64,000 nucleotides of DNA from Marchantia polymorpha subsp. ruderalis (GCA_037833965.1 AP031352.1:10954501-11018500); one strand, 5' to 3'; shown: positions 8,456 to 20,130, counted from the first letter of the stretch. The notes: generated by a model not told the origin, from the sequence alone. A program made the numbers and translations.

Positions 8456-10420
8456 TGTGAGCCAAACCTTCCCACCCTTCAGCGTTTGTAGTCCAGGTGG
8501 GGGTTCGAGCTCCCATAATCCAACTTCGCTGAACTCAAGCCATGTACTCAAAGTGTATTCAGGACAATGAGATCATAAACACTTGCTCCTTCACAGACAA
8601 ATTATCCAGAACTGAAAATAATAACCTTGCTGTCTACTATTTTCGCAAGAGCATCAGACAAGCTCTTTGTTACATAAAGATCTAACCCAACTCTGGGTGA
8701 CTTCCTCAATACTACAGCCGCTGTGGGCTTTCCTATATACCAGTCCCACTCCCAATTCCTACTCAGAGTTCAATGTCGACTTCTCAGCTCCCACCTTCAG
8801 ACTCCACCAGATTTCTCTCTCGGATTCAACTCTCACTTTTCAAGTTCAAATTCAGATCCCGACTGTCAGATTTCAGTCTCAGATTTCACTTCACTCACAT
8901 CTCCCACTCTCAAGTCTTCCACTCTGATCTCAGCTCCCACTCACAGATTACACTTCAATCTCAGATCCCACTCTCAGGTCTTCCACTCCCTTGCACACCA
9001 CCAGCTCTCAGCTCCCAGGCCGAGCACACCACTCCCGTCTCCACACACGCACACCACCAGCTCTCGCACACTGGTACACTACAAGCTCTCGCACACTAGG
9101 CCGAACACACCACCAGGTCTCAGCTCCCACGCCGAACTCTCCACTTCGAAGTCCAAGGCCGAGACACACACAGCCCGCCTGCATGCCCCACTCGCAATGA
9201 TGGATAGCTGCCTGCTCCCCCTGCGCGACTACACGCCGCCGCCGCCGCCACACCTGTACATTCTACATCCTGACCACCCGATATCCGCCGGAGGGGATCT
9301 TCTTTCGCGCACCGCCGAAGGCATCCACCCGCAGAAGACGCACGACCACACCTTTGCCTATCCATAACAGTCACTCCCGACACCCATAACTCACAGACCC
9401 TAGCTCTGTTTCACAAGTTCGTGGGCTCGTTGGAACGACCAGGTCGAGATCTTTCCAACGAGACCCTAACTGGGTCAAACCGTTATGAATTGAGAAAGTT
9501 ATGACTGTTTTACCTTTAGCCAAAGGCACACCGCCGAAGGCCTGTTACCTGTTATCGCCGAAGGCGCCGGCACAATGTTCGCCGGTTTGATGTCTTCCGG
9601 TTTGATGTCTTCCGGTTGGATGTTTTCCGGTTGGATGTCTTCCGGTTGGATGTTGTCCTACCCTATCTGCCGCTTTCGACGCTCATAACTCAGTGACGCC
9701 TTATCCGTTTGAAGAGTTCTTGGTCTCGTTGGAACGAGCGTCGCGAGTTCTTTCCAACGAGACCCTAATCAAGTCAAACCGTTAACAAATGAAAAAGATA
9801 TGCTGAGTTTACTGTTTCGCCGATGGCCCTTGCACGATGTTCACCGGCTCGGAGATCGCCGACCCCGAGTTCGCCGAAGGCCTGCTCGTAGTTGTTGCGA
9901 AGTCGTCCGAAGCCGGAGATGTTCGCAGCCGGAGACCCCCGGTGCCGAAGACGTTCGCAGCCGGAGACGTTCGCAGCCGGAGACGTCCGGAGCCGAAGAC
10001 GTTCGCAGCCGGAGACGTTCGCAACCGGACTTGCCTCAACCCTTCCCATCAGTAACTTCCGACACTCACAACTCAGTGATTCCTCATCCGTTTGAAGAGT
10101 TCTTGGTCTCGTTGGAATGAGCGTTGCGAGCTCTTTCCAAGGAGACACTAACTGAGTCAAGGAGTCACACATTGAAAACGTTATGAGGGTTTCACTGTTT
10201 CGCCGAAGGCCTTTCCCCGAAGGAACTTCACCGAAGGCTCTTCGCCGGAGACCCTGCCCTGAAAGCCCCGTTCCGGACCTTTGCCTACTAGCTATTACAC
10301 CAACTCCTAATCTTACCAAAACTTCCAGAAAACTCCGAGCATAATTTTGCAAGAGCTTAAATCTAAAACTTTAACTCTCACAAGGTTAAAAAGACATGTG
10401 AGCACAATTTTGTGCTCACA
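8456..10420 (-). repeat. 5' LTR of the inner element (1965 bp)
   Basis: Right LTR, identical to the left one wherever compared, at a constant offset of 8169. In element orientation it carries the promoter; a TATA-like sequence at 8740-8733 would start transcription about 250 bases before the primer-binding site. It contains the same hairpin sub-repeats, minisatellites and palindromic tip as the left copy. Confidence 0.95.
8733..8740 (-). promoter_or_regulatory. Putative TATA box of the inner element
   Basis: GTATATAG on the - strand lies in the 3' part of the 5' LTR, where a U3/R boundary is expected ahead of a ~260-base R-U5. It is the clearest TATA-like sequence seen in this part of the LTR; support is sequence only. 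Confidence 0.4.
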
Positions 10421-10425
10421 TATGC
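10421..10425. repeat. 5-bp target-site duplication, right copy (TATGC)
   Basis: Matches 282-286 exactly and directly follows the terminal CA of the right LTR. Confidence 0.9.
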
Positions 10426-10998
10426 ACCGGAGTATCAAACTCAATTGAAGAGTTTTCTAGGGCTCACTAAATTCTAAAGTTGGTGAAGTTGGTGATAGCT
10501 TAAAATCGGCAAAAACAGCATGCCGATGCTCATCGCAAAGAAATGGTTTTTGAGGTTGGAGATCATGTTTGGTTATCTACAACGAATTTGTCTCTTGTAG
10601 GAACACCAAAGTTAAACCCTAGGTTCATTGGTCCATTTTTGGTTTTGAAGCGTGTTGGTGAAGTGTCATACAAGTTGGAACTTCCGTCACATATGAAAAT
10701 ACACCTAGTTTTTCATGTGTCACGATTGCGAAAACATGTACCATGACCAAAACAATTCACCAACCAACCAGCACCACCTCCTCTTCCAATCTTGATAACA
10801 GATCATGAGGAGTATGAGGTAGAAAAGATACTCAAGAAACGTATTCGATGTCATAAATATTCCATAGTATAGTATTTGATTCAATGGAAAGACTATCCAT
10901 CGTATGAATCAACTTGGGAACCAGCTAAAAATTTAGCAAATGCACCTTTGATAGTTCCGGAGTTTGAATATGTGTGCAACGAGGACGTTGCATCTTAA
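10421..10998 (+). pseudogene. Integrase C-terminus and chromodomain of the old outer element
   Basis: The broken RT frame continues for about 20 codons past the insertion (SFLGLT motif near 10450-10475, then a stop). It then jumps to an integrase C-terminus, so an internal deletion has removed RNase H and most of integrase. An open segment at 10543-10746 contains the GPF motif (RFIGPFLVLKR) typical of gypsy integrases. After a TGA at 10744-10746 there is a chromodomain-like stretch (EEYEVEKIL, then YLIQWKDYP and STWEPAKNL, about 10807-10930), interrupted by TAG at 10870-10872. The chromodomain marks it as a chromovirus. Its stops and deletion show it is much older than the inner insertion. 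Confidence 0.85.
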
Positions 10999-11010
10999 AA
11001 GGAGGGAGGT
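10996..11010 (+). other. Polypurine tract of the outer element
   Basis: An AAAAGGAGGGAGG purine run ends one base before a TGTAACC LTR start and follows the last chromodomain codon by a few bases. This is the normal place for plus-strand DNA priming. Confidence 0.75.
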
Positions 11011-11011
11011 T

Positions 11012-11450
11012 TGTAACCATGTTTAGTTAGTTAGAACTAAAGTAGAGGTTACTCTAAATATTGATATAGATACTTTAGTGTGCACTAGTCATAGCTGCCA
11101 CGTCAACGATCTGGCACTAGGTATATAGTGGATGTGTTAGTTGACAGAGTCACATCAGCAATCCGTGTGCTTGTAGGTAAGGATTGAGTGTGTTAGTTAG
11201 TGTGTTAGTTGGGAGCGCCACGTCAACGATCCGTGTGCTTGTTAGGGTTATCCAACACGTCATCCATCCACTAGGAGTGGGATGGGTGGTGGGGATAAGA
11301 TCTTATCTCATTGTACTTGTTGGTGAGAGCTATATAAGCGAGAGGAGAACCATTGTTGATATCTCTCATCTTCAAAGTTTACGTTTCTATCTTCGAGTGA
11401 GCTTCTCTCTAAACCCTAGTATTACATTTACTTTCTCTCTTGTTGTATCA
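11012..11450 (+). repeat. 3' LTR of the outer chromovirus (end approximate)
   Basis: It begins TGTAACCATG after the polypurine tract. It contains a TATA box (TATATAAG, 11331-11338) and a CT-rich U5. The end is taken at TGTTGTATCA (11441-11450), which is uncertain because the other LTR lies outside the window. Two degenerate internal repeats around CCACGTCAACGATC (near 11097-11112 and 11218-11233) are present. Confidence 0.65.
11331..11338 (+). promoter_or_regulatory. TATA box of the outer LTR
   Basis: TATATAAG lies about 120 bases before the presumed LTR end, where an LTR promoter is expected. Confidence 0.5.
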
Positions 11451-11544
11451 TGACGGGAACGTGATAATCATGAGTTTTCATGTTGATGTTCATGACAGAT
11501 TGCTCGAAGGTGAACCAAACAAACCGATGTCAAATTTGACCTAG

Positions 11545-11592
11545 GAAATTCACTGTCAAGCGACTTGATGAAGACACCTGACAGTGAATTTC
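11545..11592. repeat. Perfect 14-bp inverted repeat
   Basis: GAAATTCACTGTCA at 11545-11558 and its exact reverse complement at 11579-11592 are separated by 20 bases. Similarity extends a few bases further out with mismatches. It sits about 95 bases after the outer LTR; the function is unknown. Confidence 0.75.
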
Positions 11593-11679
11593 ATGGGTCG
11601 AAGGACGAGCACACAACACACTTGCATAGCGAGTACGAGAAATCGTGAACTTCTGACATGGAAAACATGTTACTTATGA

Positions 11680-12278
11680 AGTTACATCCAAGGAAAGTTA
11701 AGCTTCGGTCGTTTATGCTTGGAGATGCTCAAGGAAACCACTAAGATCAATTCTGCACAATTACTATTTTTCTCTTCATTGTTTCCGTCAAACTCGACTC
11801 GATTATGTGTCGGAAACATGCAAATTATGTCGAATGTTACTATGTTTTTTTTTCTTGTCATAGTTTTTTGACCTTGAAATTGTAGCTTAACTTGTTCTTT
11901 GAAATTGTATTTTAATTTGTTAATTGCTAGGAGTAGAATGCTGAAGCAAAGTACTCTAACAATTTTTTATTGTGGACACTTGTCTTAGGCTATTGACTCA
12001 AATTTTGTGCTAATTTTGAAAGGCGTTGAATCTATCTGTGGTCATAAAAGATGATAGTATAATAGATTAAAGTCCAACAAGCTCATCCATCTGATTGATT
12101 TAAATCGGTAAACACATTGATTTGTATTCAAGATGACTAATGCCAACATTGCTAATGACATTTTTAGTAGCGTTGTCGAGTTTGACGGGGACAATGAAGA
12201 GAAAAATAGTAAATGTGCAAAATTGATCTTAGTGGTGTCCTTGAGCATCTCCAAGCGTAACTTTCCTTGGATATGATT
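11680..12278. repeat. Pair of ~115-125-bp inverted repeats
   Basis: About 11682-11805 and 12172-12278 are inverted copies at roughly 90% by eye. Both contain ATCCAAGGAAAGTTA and CTTGGAGATGCTCAAGG, and the left copy has a ~15-base insertion near 11705-11720. The 360-base spacer is AT-rich with no gene. They flank the decayed hAT transposase on its 5' side and probably arose by an inverted duplication of part of it. Confidence 0.75.
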
Positions 12279-12335
12279 TCACAAGTTACAATCTGACCAT
12301 ACTTCAAACTTGAAGATTAAAAGCAAATAAACCTT

Positions 12336-13410
12336 GTGCAAAAGATTAATATTCTAAAAAAAAGCAATGCGCCAGGTTGGAATTCACGTTTGCAATCGGC
12401 ACTTGGAGTGAAAGGTAATGAAGCATCTTGCTCCAAACCATTCGCCAAATGCTTGATCAAGTCCACAATTGACAAGCATGTGTTTTCGGAACAGGCTCTC
12501 CGTAAGTATGAAAATGTTGTTGTAGATTACATCTTCGGCAGTGGTGTGACTCTGTATACTTCCAGCGGTGAACGATTTAAGATGATGATCTTCACGCTTA
12601 TAGATGGATATGAGCCTCTGTCAACACAAATAATTATGAGACAAATTATAGAGCTTTACCGTATCTTGATGCCGATACTTGGATTGTTTTTTAGGAAATT
12701 AGATTTGCATTTTCTCTAACAATGAACGATTATTCAAATCAAAATCTCAGGAGCTTCTATGTGGTGATTGTACAGTAGGTTGACATCAAAACGCTCTCAA
12801 CAAAGAATACTTTACTTACCATCTTAGATGTAGCTTTCAGAACCGGCGTTGGTTGATGCGTTGGAACTGCTCTTTTTGAACATTTGAAGGAAATGGGCAC
12901 CGACGTACTTGCACAATTGTTGAACTTGATCAGCGACAATGGTTTCGACACTGTTGCTGCAATTATACTGTTGCTGCAATTATACGTCTTTTTGAGGAGA
13001 TCAATGCATTAGTTGGCTTTGAGTAGATGTCCAATTTTAATCATGTGCGTTGTAATGATCATTCTATTCAACTTGCTATTGTCAAATTATTTAGTTTCAC
13101 ATAAGATTCAATGGAGACATTGCGCAATGCAATCATTAAGATGCAATCGTATTGCTTAGAGTCTGCGACTGCAAGTCTCAGCAGCAAGAAGCTGACACAT
13201 TAGAATTCTCCAACAAGGAGTAATCTCATTCATTAAATGAGAATTTACGCTTTTGAGAAACAAGTCATTGACAATATCATAGAGCAATTTGTAATTGACA
13301 TCGTTTGTACTACTCTCAGTGATGACCAATGGCAAGTGATCAACGATGTGATTACTCTTCAGCGCGTGCACGCTTGGTCATGCAGAACTTTGTCGCAAAT
13401 CACGAGCCGA
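12336..13410 (+). pseudogene. Decayed hAT-family transposase
   Basis: Read across several frames on the + strand, pieces follow the order of hAT transposases. The first is a segment near 12480-12690 with SSGERFKMMIF and IIMRQIIELYR, like the conserved region before the catalytic core. The second is an RCNDHSIQLAIVKLF stretch near 13045-13092, matching the C-x-x-H signature. The third is LSDDQWQVINDVITL near 13315-13360, matching the LxxxEW motif before the dimerisation region. Stops and frameshifts separate them, so no protein can be made. A BED finger is not recognisable. Family assignment is from motif order only. Confidence 0.6.
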
Positions 13411-13602
13411 CGCTTAACCTGTTACGGCTTTCCATTGTTCATCTTATGAAGCATTGCAAAACCAATGAGGTAATACTATTAACGATCAATCCCAAAATAA
13501 TGATAATCAAAATGTGGAAAAAGATTGAAAAATATGAAAAATTTTCAGTGCTAAAATCCGCCATAGTTATAACCTATCTCAATCCATAAATAGCAAAATC
13601 AT

Positions 13603-13740
13603 CTGAGTTCAATTCTGCCAACGAGAGTGTAGCAAACATCATATGATCTTGAATTGGCAGGTGAGTCATGCCAATTCAATCAGACTAATTCAAGATCATG
13701 TGTTATTTGCTACACTCTTGTTGTGAGAACTAAACTCACA
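13603..13740. repeat. ~138-bp foldback (MITE-like or hairpin)
   Basis: Arms of about 53 bases (13603-13655 and 13687-13740) are imperfect inverted copies, best at AGAGTGTAGCAAA / TTTGCTACACTC-type sequence. The loop holds a second inverted repeat, AATTGGCA...TGCCAATT (about 13652-13676). There is no clear target duplication. It could be a small foldback transposon or a small-RNA precursor. Confidence 0.65.
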
Positions 13741-14058
13741 TTCAAGACTTGAAGTTTTGCATGCAATTTGCAATTTATTTTGGGAAGAAATTTACAATTT
13801 GAGCAAAGTCAAAGCCAGACTGAATGAGTTCAATCATATAGATTCCAACATTTTGACTCCTTGCTTATTAAATAACTTACAATTTTGAAAACGCGGGATA
13901 TTGTTCAAAATGGTTTTGAATTATCAAGATCGTTTGGCAGTTTTTTGACAACAAAACTACATTGATGAAAGAATTGAACAACACAAGTAGCTTTTAATCG
14001 CCATGCACAGTGAACAATGACTTCAGAATGCTAAAAACTATATGCTAAAACAAGTTAA
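13741..14058. other. AT-rich spacer, no gene seen
   Basis: No open frame of note and no repeat structure recognised. It lies between the foldback and the hAT MITE and is probably decayed transposon DNA. Confidence 0.5.
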
Positions 14059-14066
14059 CTTTAGTG
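14059..14066. repeat. 8-bp target-site duplication of the hAT MITE, left
   Basis: CTTTAGTG, identical to 14452-14459 on the other side of the element. Confidence 0.9.
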
Positions 14067-14451
14067 CAGGGTTTGACATTCCCCCGGAAATCCCCCGGGA
14101 ATAGATAACTTACTTCCGGAACAGGGGGTGAAACAGGGGGACAACCGGAGGAATCCGCTGGTGCATTCTTGCTAAGAGGGGGCTACACCCGGAGGATTTT
14201 AAGGGTTAAACCCGGGGACACCCGTTGTAAATGTCATTTTATTGAAAATTTTTTGGGAGCATTCACACGAAAATAGCGGACTCAATAGCTTTCAATCCAC
14301 TGAGAACACCCGGAAATTTTTTCCAAAAATATCTGGGCGACCCCGAGAAATCAAGAATGCTCTAGTCAGAACGTCGGGGCGTAGCCCCGGACGTTTCGTG
14401 GCGCATTTCCGGGATCACCCGGTGGTTCTAAGCCATGCCTGTCAAACCCTG
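14067..14451. mobile_element. Non-autonomous hAT element (MITE), 385 bp
   Basis: Terminal inverted repeats CAGGGTTTGACA (14067-14078) and TGTCAAACCCTG (14440-14451) are flanked by an exact 8-bp duplication, CTTTAGTG, at 14059-14066 and 14452-14459. A CAGGG-type end and an 8-bp duplication are hallmarks of the hAT superfamily. The inside is GC-rich with many CCCGG/CCGGA words, contains no transposase, and contrasts with the AT-rich flank. It needs a transposase from elsewhere. Confidence 0.92.
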
Positions 14452-14459
14452 CTTTAGTG
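14452..14459. repeat. 8-bp target-site duplication of the hAT MITE, right
   Basis: CTTTAGTG, identical to 14059-14066. Confidence 0.9.
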
Positions 14460-15585
14460 AGATTTGGAGTATACAAGCCATTAAAGACAGATTTTCTTAA
14501 CTTCTTGAGTTCTTTGGAGGATTAGTCTCTTCATTTTCAAACACAGTTATTGTCTAGAGCCATTACTACTTCTATGCTGAAATGTAAAAAAGATCTCTAC
14601 AAATAATAAGTAACACAAATATATGTTAAAATAGCACTACATTGTTGTGAAATTTGGAAGTTATTGAAGAAAATATGAGAGCTTTCTATTACTTTGTACA
14701 AAATTATCATTGGGAAAGAATATGTAGTCAACTTTATAAAAAAAAATCAAAAACTTCTCCAAACTATTAAGCTTTAGGAAAAAAAATATTATTTCTTTTG
14801 AAAAGTGTCCACTGACATTTCAACCCCCAACTCTTCACATTACTTCTTGCGACTTACAATATTTCAACCCTACAACGCCAATGTAATACCGAACTTAAAT
14901 TGAAGCAAATTTTTCAATACTTTTTTTCCTTTCTTATGTTCAAAGTACAATCACACGATCATTTCACAAATGTACTTATATTCCGTATTTTGCTTAGATG
15001 ACAATCCTCATTTTGTAGAAATGCGGATCATACATAGAGTTTCCATATAGAGAGGCTTGATGATAAGTAATGAACTATTTAAAAACTACAAAATCAAGGC
15101 TCAAACATGTGTAGATGGAGTGAGTTGCATCAACTACATACTCTAATATCAATAAATATCAAAACAAACATAAGGCAGTATAATAAAACTAGAGGAAAAA
15201 GTAGAGGACTAGTAGACCAGAAACTATAAATGAGAAAACAACATGATCAACTGTATTATACAGCAGATGAGCATTTTTGCCTTGCACGAGAAGTGGAGTC
15301 TACTAACCAGGAAGTCTACTAAGAGCCAAAATATGATTACCCAGACACATATTTCTTACTATACTTTGTAGACTTTATGTACATCTTCGTCATGAGCTTA
15401 GTTGACTTCAATGGAGCAAAACAATAAAGACTTCATCGATGGTGCAATCAGGTGCATCTTGCTGATTCTATTGTTAGCAAAATAATCAACTGGTTCCGCC
15501 CCAGGCAGCGGATGTCAAGCGAAGCGTGCCATATCTCGATCAGTTAATGGTTACAGCCGAAAATTAAGACTTTGATGTCAAGTCT
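14460..15585. other. AT-rich intergenic DNA, no gene seen
   Basis: No frame of more than about 60 codons, no recognised domain and no strong repeat. Confidence 0.5.
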
Positions 15586-18500
15586 TCATCCCTTTCGTCG
15601 CAGTGTTTGGAGCTCTCGTCTCATCTGGCGGATGTTCGAGGGTGCAGAGCGGTGATCTGAGCCCTGACTCGATGATAAGGTCAAGGCGGCGTCGTGGAGG
15701 CTTGACAGTCCGCTACGCTCAGAGTTCATGGCGCCTGCTGTTGTGTTGTGACCTTTGACCGAGGGAGAGGGAGGGGGAGGTGGCAGCTGCAGGTGAGGCT
15801 TTTCTGAAGCATGTGGCGTAATGTGAATTCTGTCCTTGTCGCATTCGTGCGTCGGTTGTGCGCAGCAGGCCAATTCTCGGTCGGTCAAGCGAGTCGATGG
15901 CCGGACTAGGCCGAGCACGAGGTCGGGGCGGGGCGGGGCGGGATCCGAAGAGTGGCGTGACAAAACGCGCTCGGACACTTTTCGATGGTCGAGAAAGAGA
16001 GCGTTACTGCGTCGGCTGAAAGAAAAGCGATTCGGAGATTTGACCTGAAGGCATAACCTTTTGACTCGTTATGCAATAATGAGCGGATTAAATAATTGCG
16101 CTTTTGCTCACGGAAATTCGGGTATCCGTGATTCAGAGCCACGAAGTTCTCTGCATCTGGACTCACTCTGCCAAAAGCATCACATCCTCGAGTCGTTTGC
16201 TTCAACTGCAAACAGTCTACCAGTGGACAGTATGTCGAAATTCTGGTCATGACAGATACCGCCCTAGCATGTCCAAGGTATAAACCCTGATACTCCAGGG
16301 TTTATACCTCCCATCCCTTCTGCTACATAACGTATTGGGTCCTCCTGTTCCCAAGATGTTCCATAGTTTATACTTCCCATCCTTTTTGCGCAGATTTCTT
16401 GGTCCGTCCTCTATCGAAGACACTGGAGGCTTCCATCGATCGGCCCGAAACCGGGGTTCACCTTGAATCACAAATTTTGCGCATGGTAGTTCACATGCAG
16501 GGCAAGAAAGTTTCTGGCCACAGAAAAGTGTCGCCAAAGTTGTGATCAAATGGAAAAGGGCATGAACGCAGTGTTCGAGGGGTTTCGCCACACGGAAATA
16601 TCCGCGGCCGGTTGTGTGATCAAAGTCACGAAGGATTTGATTGATCACAGTTCTCACGAGGCCTCGGCGGTGGTGATCCAGCTGCTCCTTGCAAACGTAG
16701 TAATAATTTCCTGTCGACTTCGTAATCCTTTCATTAACCATGTACGCAAATTTAATCAGATGACGACTGAGCGGCCCGAACAGCATTCCTAAATTCCTCG
16801 ACAAATTGAACCCTAATATTTAAGGTTTGCACAGTGTAGCAAGAACTTTACCAGCAGTCGACTGTCTCCACTTAGCAGAAGTGGCCAGACAGAGCATGGT
16901 CATGCATGCACCCAGTATCACGGGCACAGAAAGAGAGCGAGAGAGAGAGAGATGTAGAATGCACTGGCCTCTCTGTGGGAATCTATTTGTGGGAGTAACG
17001 AATTTCAAGAAAAACTTCGGGAGCAAAGAGCATCTGTGCTCGTAATATTCAAGAAGTTGAGCTCGGATTCAACTTTTTTTTCTTTTCCAAAAGCGACTAT
17101 GGGGCGATTGGAAACTCACTACCCTAGACAGCATAATTTTCGAAGGAGGCCACAACAGTGTCTCGGAGCCAATATTTTACGAGAGATATTCGAAGCAGGT
17201 AATATTCTTTGAGTGTGATCCAAATTCCTGCAAGCGAAGAGTCCAGGCTTACGACGATCCACTTCACTCTGAATTCTTTTCTTGTTTTCTCGGGGTTTGG
17301 CGCATCAGTTCGGCATGGGCTGAGAGATCGGCTGAGTCGGGAATGGCTGCATGGGGAGAGCCTAACGGCACCCACTGTTGACGAGCACAAACGGGAGTGC
17401 TTACGACGAGTTACACACGAACTCGAAGAATGTGACCTCGCACTGTGAGATGATTCGACGCGAGGAGTTTATCCTCAGGATTATGCCGATCCGCCCAGTG
17501 GTTCCACTTCACTGACGACCCTTTCTCGAGGCACCGCTTACACTTAATGTTCTGCTGTGTCCGCTTTCAAGGAGACTGCATCTGTGCCATTCCCACCCCC
17601 AAACCGGGCACCCGACATTCACACACGGATTGTGTCCACGTCCGGGATATTCTACGCTTCCGGGCACAGTCGACAGGCATTCGATTTGATTAATCGAGTT
17701 CGTGAACCTCGAAGCCGAAGGATATCCTTGCATATGCTCGGGTGCCCAGGAGATTCAGGAATCAGGGGCCGGTTGAATCATGTGATACAGTTCAACCCCG
17801 ATTCCACAGGGCTCACATTTTCTAGCCTTGCGCATCGTCCGATTCCCGCACTCGGTCGTACTGTCGTACGTCCTCGGCCCCGCAGCCGGTCTCCAAGTCA
17901 TCGTCCACTTCGCCCCGAACCATGTCCCTGTCGACCTCCGTCGTCGTCGTCGTCCGTGCTTTCACTTTCGTGCCTCTGACAGGAAGCTTCTGTTCCGTCT
18001 GGCGAAGGTCACCTGGTGAAGAAGACCTTGCCATTAATTGTGATTCCGCTCGTGATTCCGGTTCGGACTTTCATAACTGTAAACACTTGCATGATTGAAG
18101 TTCCGATCTCTGGCACCATGATCGCTTTTCTGATCGACGAGTATGCGATCCGCAGCCGCATCGCATCGCCTTAGGCCGGTGTGAGAGTAGGGCGCTAGAA
18201 GCCGGTAGAGAGGCAGATCCGGGCTCTGTCGAGAATCAGATGGTCGAGGATCCAGTTCCGGCTCGCCACGTGGACCCGAGGCCCGGTGCTCGGCGCAGGT
18301 CGTTGGAACCCCCGTCCTTCGTGCTTTCTTTAGACCAAGCCGAAGACAAGGGATCCTCCTCTTCTTCTGCACGGGAAATCCGGACCTTGCCTCTTGGAGC
18401 GAGGAGGGCTCCATCGACCCGAGTCGTGGTTGGGATCGGGACCACGTAGACGAAGACAGGAGGCAAATCCGAGGACTCCGTAGCTTGCTTGGCCCCCAGA

Positions 18501-18600
18501 AGCTCGGAATCTCGTCATCGGTTTCCTCACCGGCACGCAGCAGTTCGGTCGGGGGCTGTGACCGGTTCCCTTACGAGTTCTTATCTCGTACGAGGCAACC
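15586..18600. other. GC-rich blocks without a recognisable gene
   Basis: Base composition rises at 15.7-16.0 kb and again at 17.5-18.5 kb. Open frames of 60-185 codons on both strands (longest 16247-16804 on -, 17557-17979 on +, 15586-15978 on -) show low-complexity S/R/P-rich products and no family I know. This resembles promoter or leader DNA rather than coding sequence. A GA microsatellite lies at about 16926-16952. Confidence 0.4.
16276..16309. repeat. Perfect 14-bp inverted repeat with a diverged direct copy
   Basis: AGGTATAAACCCTG at 16276-16289 and its exact reverse complement at 16296-16309 enclose six bases. The right arm plus following sequence (GGTTTATACCTCCCATCC) recurs diverged at about 16362-16385, a period of about 65 bases. 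Confidence 0.75.
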
Positions 18601-20130
18601 CGCCAGTTTCAGGCAGATGTTTTGATCTCAAAGTACTCTTCCTTTGATGTGATCTGTCGATAATTTTTGGCCTGGAACCGAATGAACGATTCTTATGAAT
18701 AAAGCTCCATTTTACAAAGGATGGAATGGAATGGACTGGACTGGCTTGCTTTGGAGCCATCTCACCGCCTCAAAATCGGATGAGATTTGTTTTACTCTCC
18801 CCATAAAAACTCTATTATACAAAGTTTAACCCCTGAATAGTGTCATCTCTTATTAGTGAAATAGAGCTCAAGAACCATTAGGTTTTAGCTTGTAAATTTA
18901 TCTAATAAGAATTGTAATGTCTCTATTGACAATAGTGACATAATACTATCTAATAATGACGGTTTTCATTGTAATTTGAAAAAAAATTTGAATTTGATTC
19001 TTTATTGCTCTTATTCCAATCAAACTCCTAACCATTGACTTCGCATCTTGTTCGCCGCTAACACGGTGTAGAACAACGTACCTTGCGTTAACTCCCCTCG
19101 CTGCCCAGGCCTTCCTTGCACTAGCTTGCCCTTCATGTATGTGCTTTTCCACACATTGTTCTTCGAGAAACGGGAGAGAAAACGGAATTGTTGGTTTTGT
19201 AAACTCAATTGATTAAAATTTATTTGTCCATATAATCCCAACATACAACACTGTCCATTTTTATTTGTGTTATGTTATTTTCATTTTGTTGTTTCAACCA
19301 TTTAACAGATGAGAAAATACACAAATCACTCTACAAATTTTCTTAGCTCTGCTTGATCACTTTCTACAATTTATAACTCTGCTTTACCTTGGCGACCTAA
19401 CGTTACATTTTCTAAAAAAAATACAATATCTGAATTTGAAGATAAATCGCCAAGAATGATACTATAGCAAATCTGCTCAACATGCAATAAAAATAATTCT
19501 ATATGATTCACTAAATGCTACCCAATCACCTCTCAATAGTGACGTGTAAACCTAGCACCATTATGTGTCACTATTGCGGGAAGTTAAACTCTGTACTTAT
19601 AAATCTCACCAATTTTGCATTTCTGCAAATGTCATGTTATCACATGATTTTTTAGCCGAATTTTGTTTCAATCGATTTGAGAGCTTCAAATTTCACAGGC
19701 TGGCAGTAGGTTTAAGCAGTTTTCGTTTAATACAGATGAAGGGTGGTTTTAGAGGTTATGGTCATTTTTAGGCTCACCTTCAAAAGACGTCCAGGCTCAC
19801 TTTTTTGATTATCTAAAACCTTAATAGTTCTTCTCTAATAATTGACTCCGAAATTGTCACCCTCCTGCAAGCACACGATGAACTTCATGAAAGCCGACCC
19901 GATGTCGAGTCCATTTGCGTTTAAGGTATATGGAAATTCCTGCGAAATTGATTGTTCTTCCCATTTTGTTTTTTCATGTTGCAAATTTTGCATTTACATC
20001 ACCCAGCGATCTCAAATGCGCAGAAGGTACTGCTGTTGTACAACAGAAGTACTTATTAGGAACTTCACCGGAACGACCGGCGTCCACGTGACCATGCACG
20101 CCCTCCAGCCCGTCATGGGGTTGGATCTAG
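18601..20130. other. AT-rich spacer, possibly an old DNA transposon
   Basis: No gene is recognised. Sequence around 18867-18886 (AACCATTAGGTTTTAG) and 19807-19825 (CTAAAACCTTAATAGTT) is loosely inverted about 940 bases apart and may be degraded terminal repeats. A short inverted repeat, CAATAGTGAC / GTCACTATTG, lies near 19535-19577. Confidence 0.3.

Larger units (their letters stand above)
287..10420 (-). mobile_element. Full-length young Ty3/gypsy LTR retrotransposon (non-chromovirus, Tat-like)
   Basis: A 10.1-kb element is flanked by TATGC duplications, with two 1965-bp LTRs starting TG and ending CA. In coding orientation (- strand) the order is 5' LTR (10420-8456), primer-binding site, gag, protease, RT, RNase H, integrase, 3' LTR (2251-287). 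Repeats compared by eye and all shared frames between the LTRs match at a constant offset of 8169, so the insertion looks recent. The integrase ends without a chromodomain, and gag carries a retrotransposon-gag domain plus CCHC knuckles. This order and the lack of a chromodomain point to the OTA/Tat side of Ty3/gypsy; the lineage is an inference. Confidence 0.93.
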
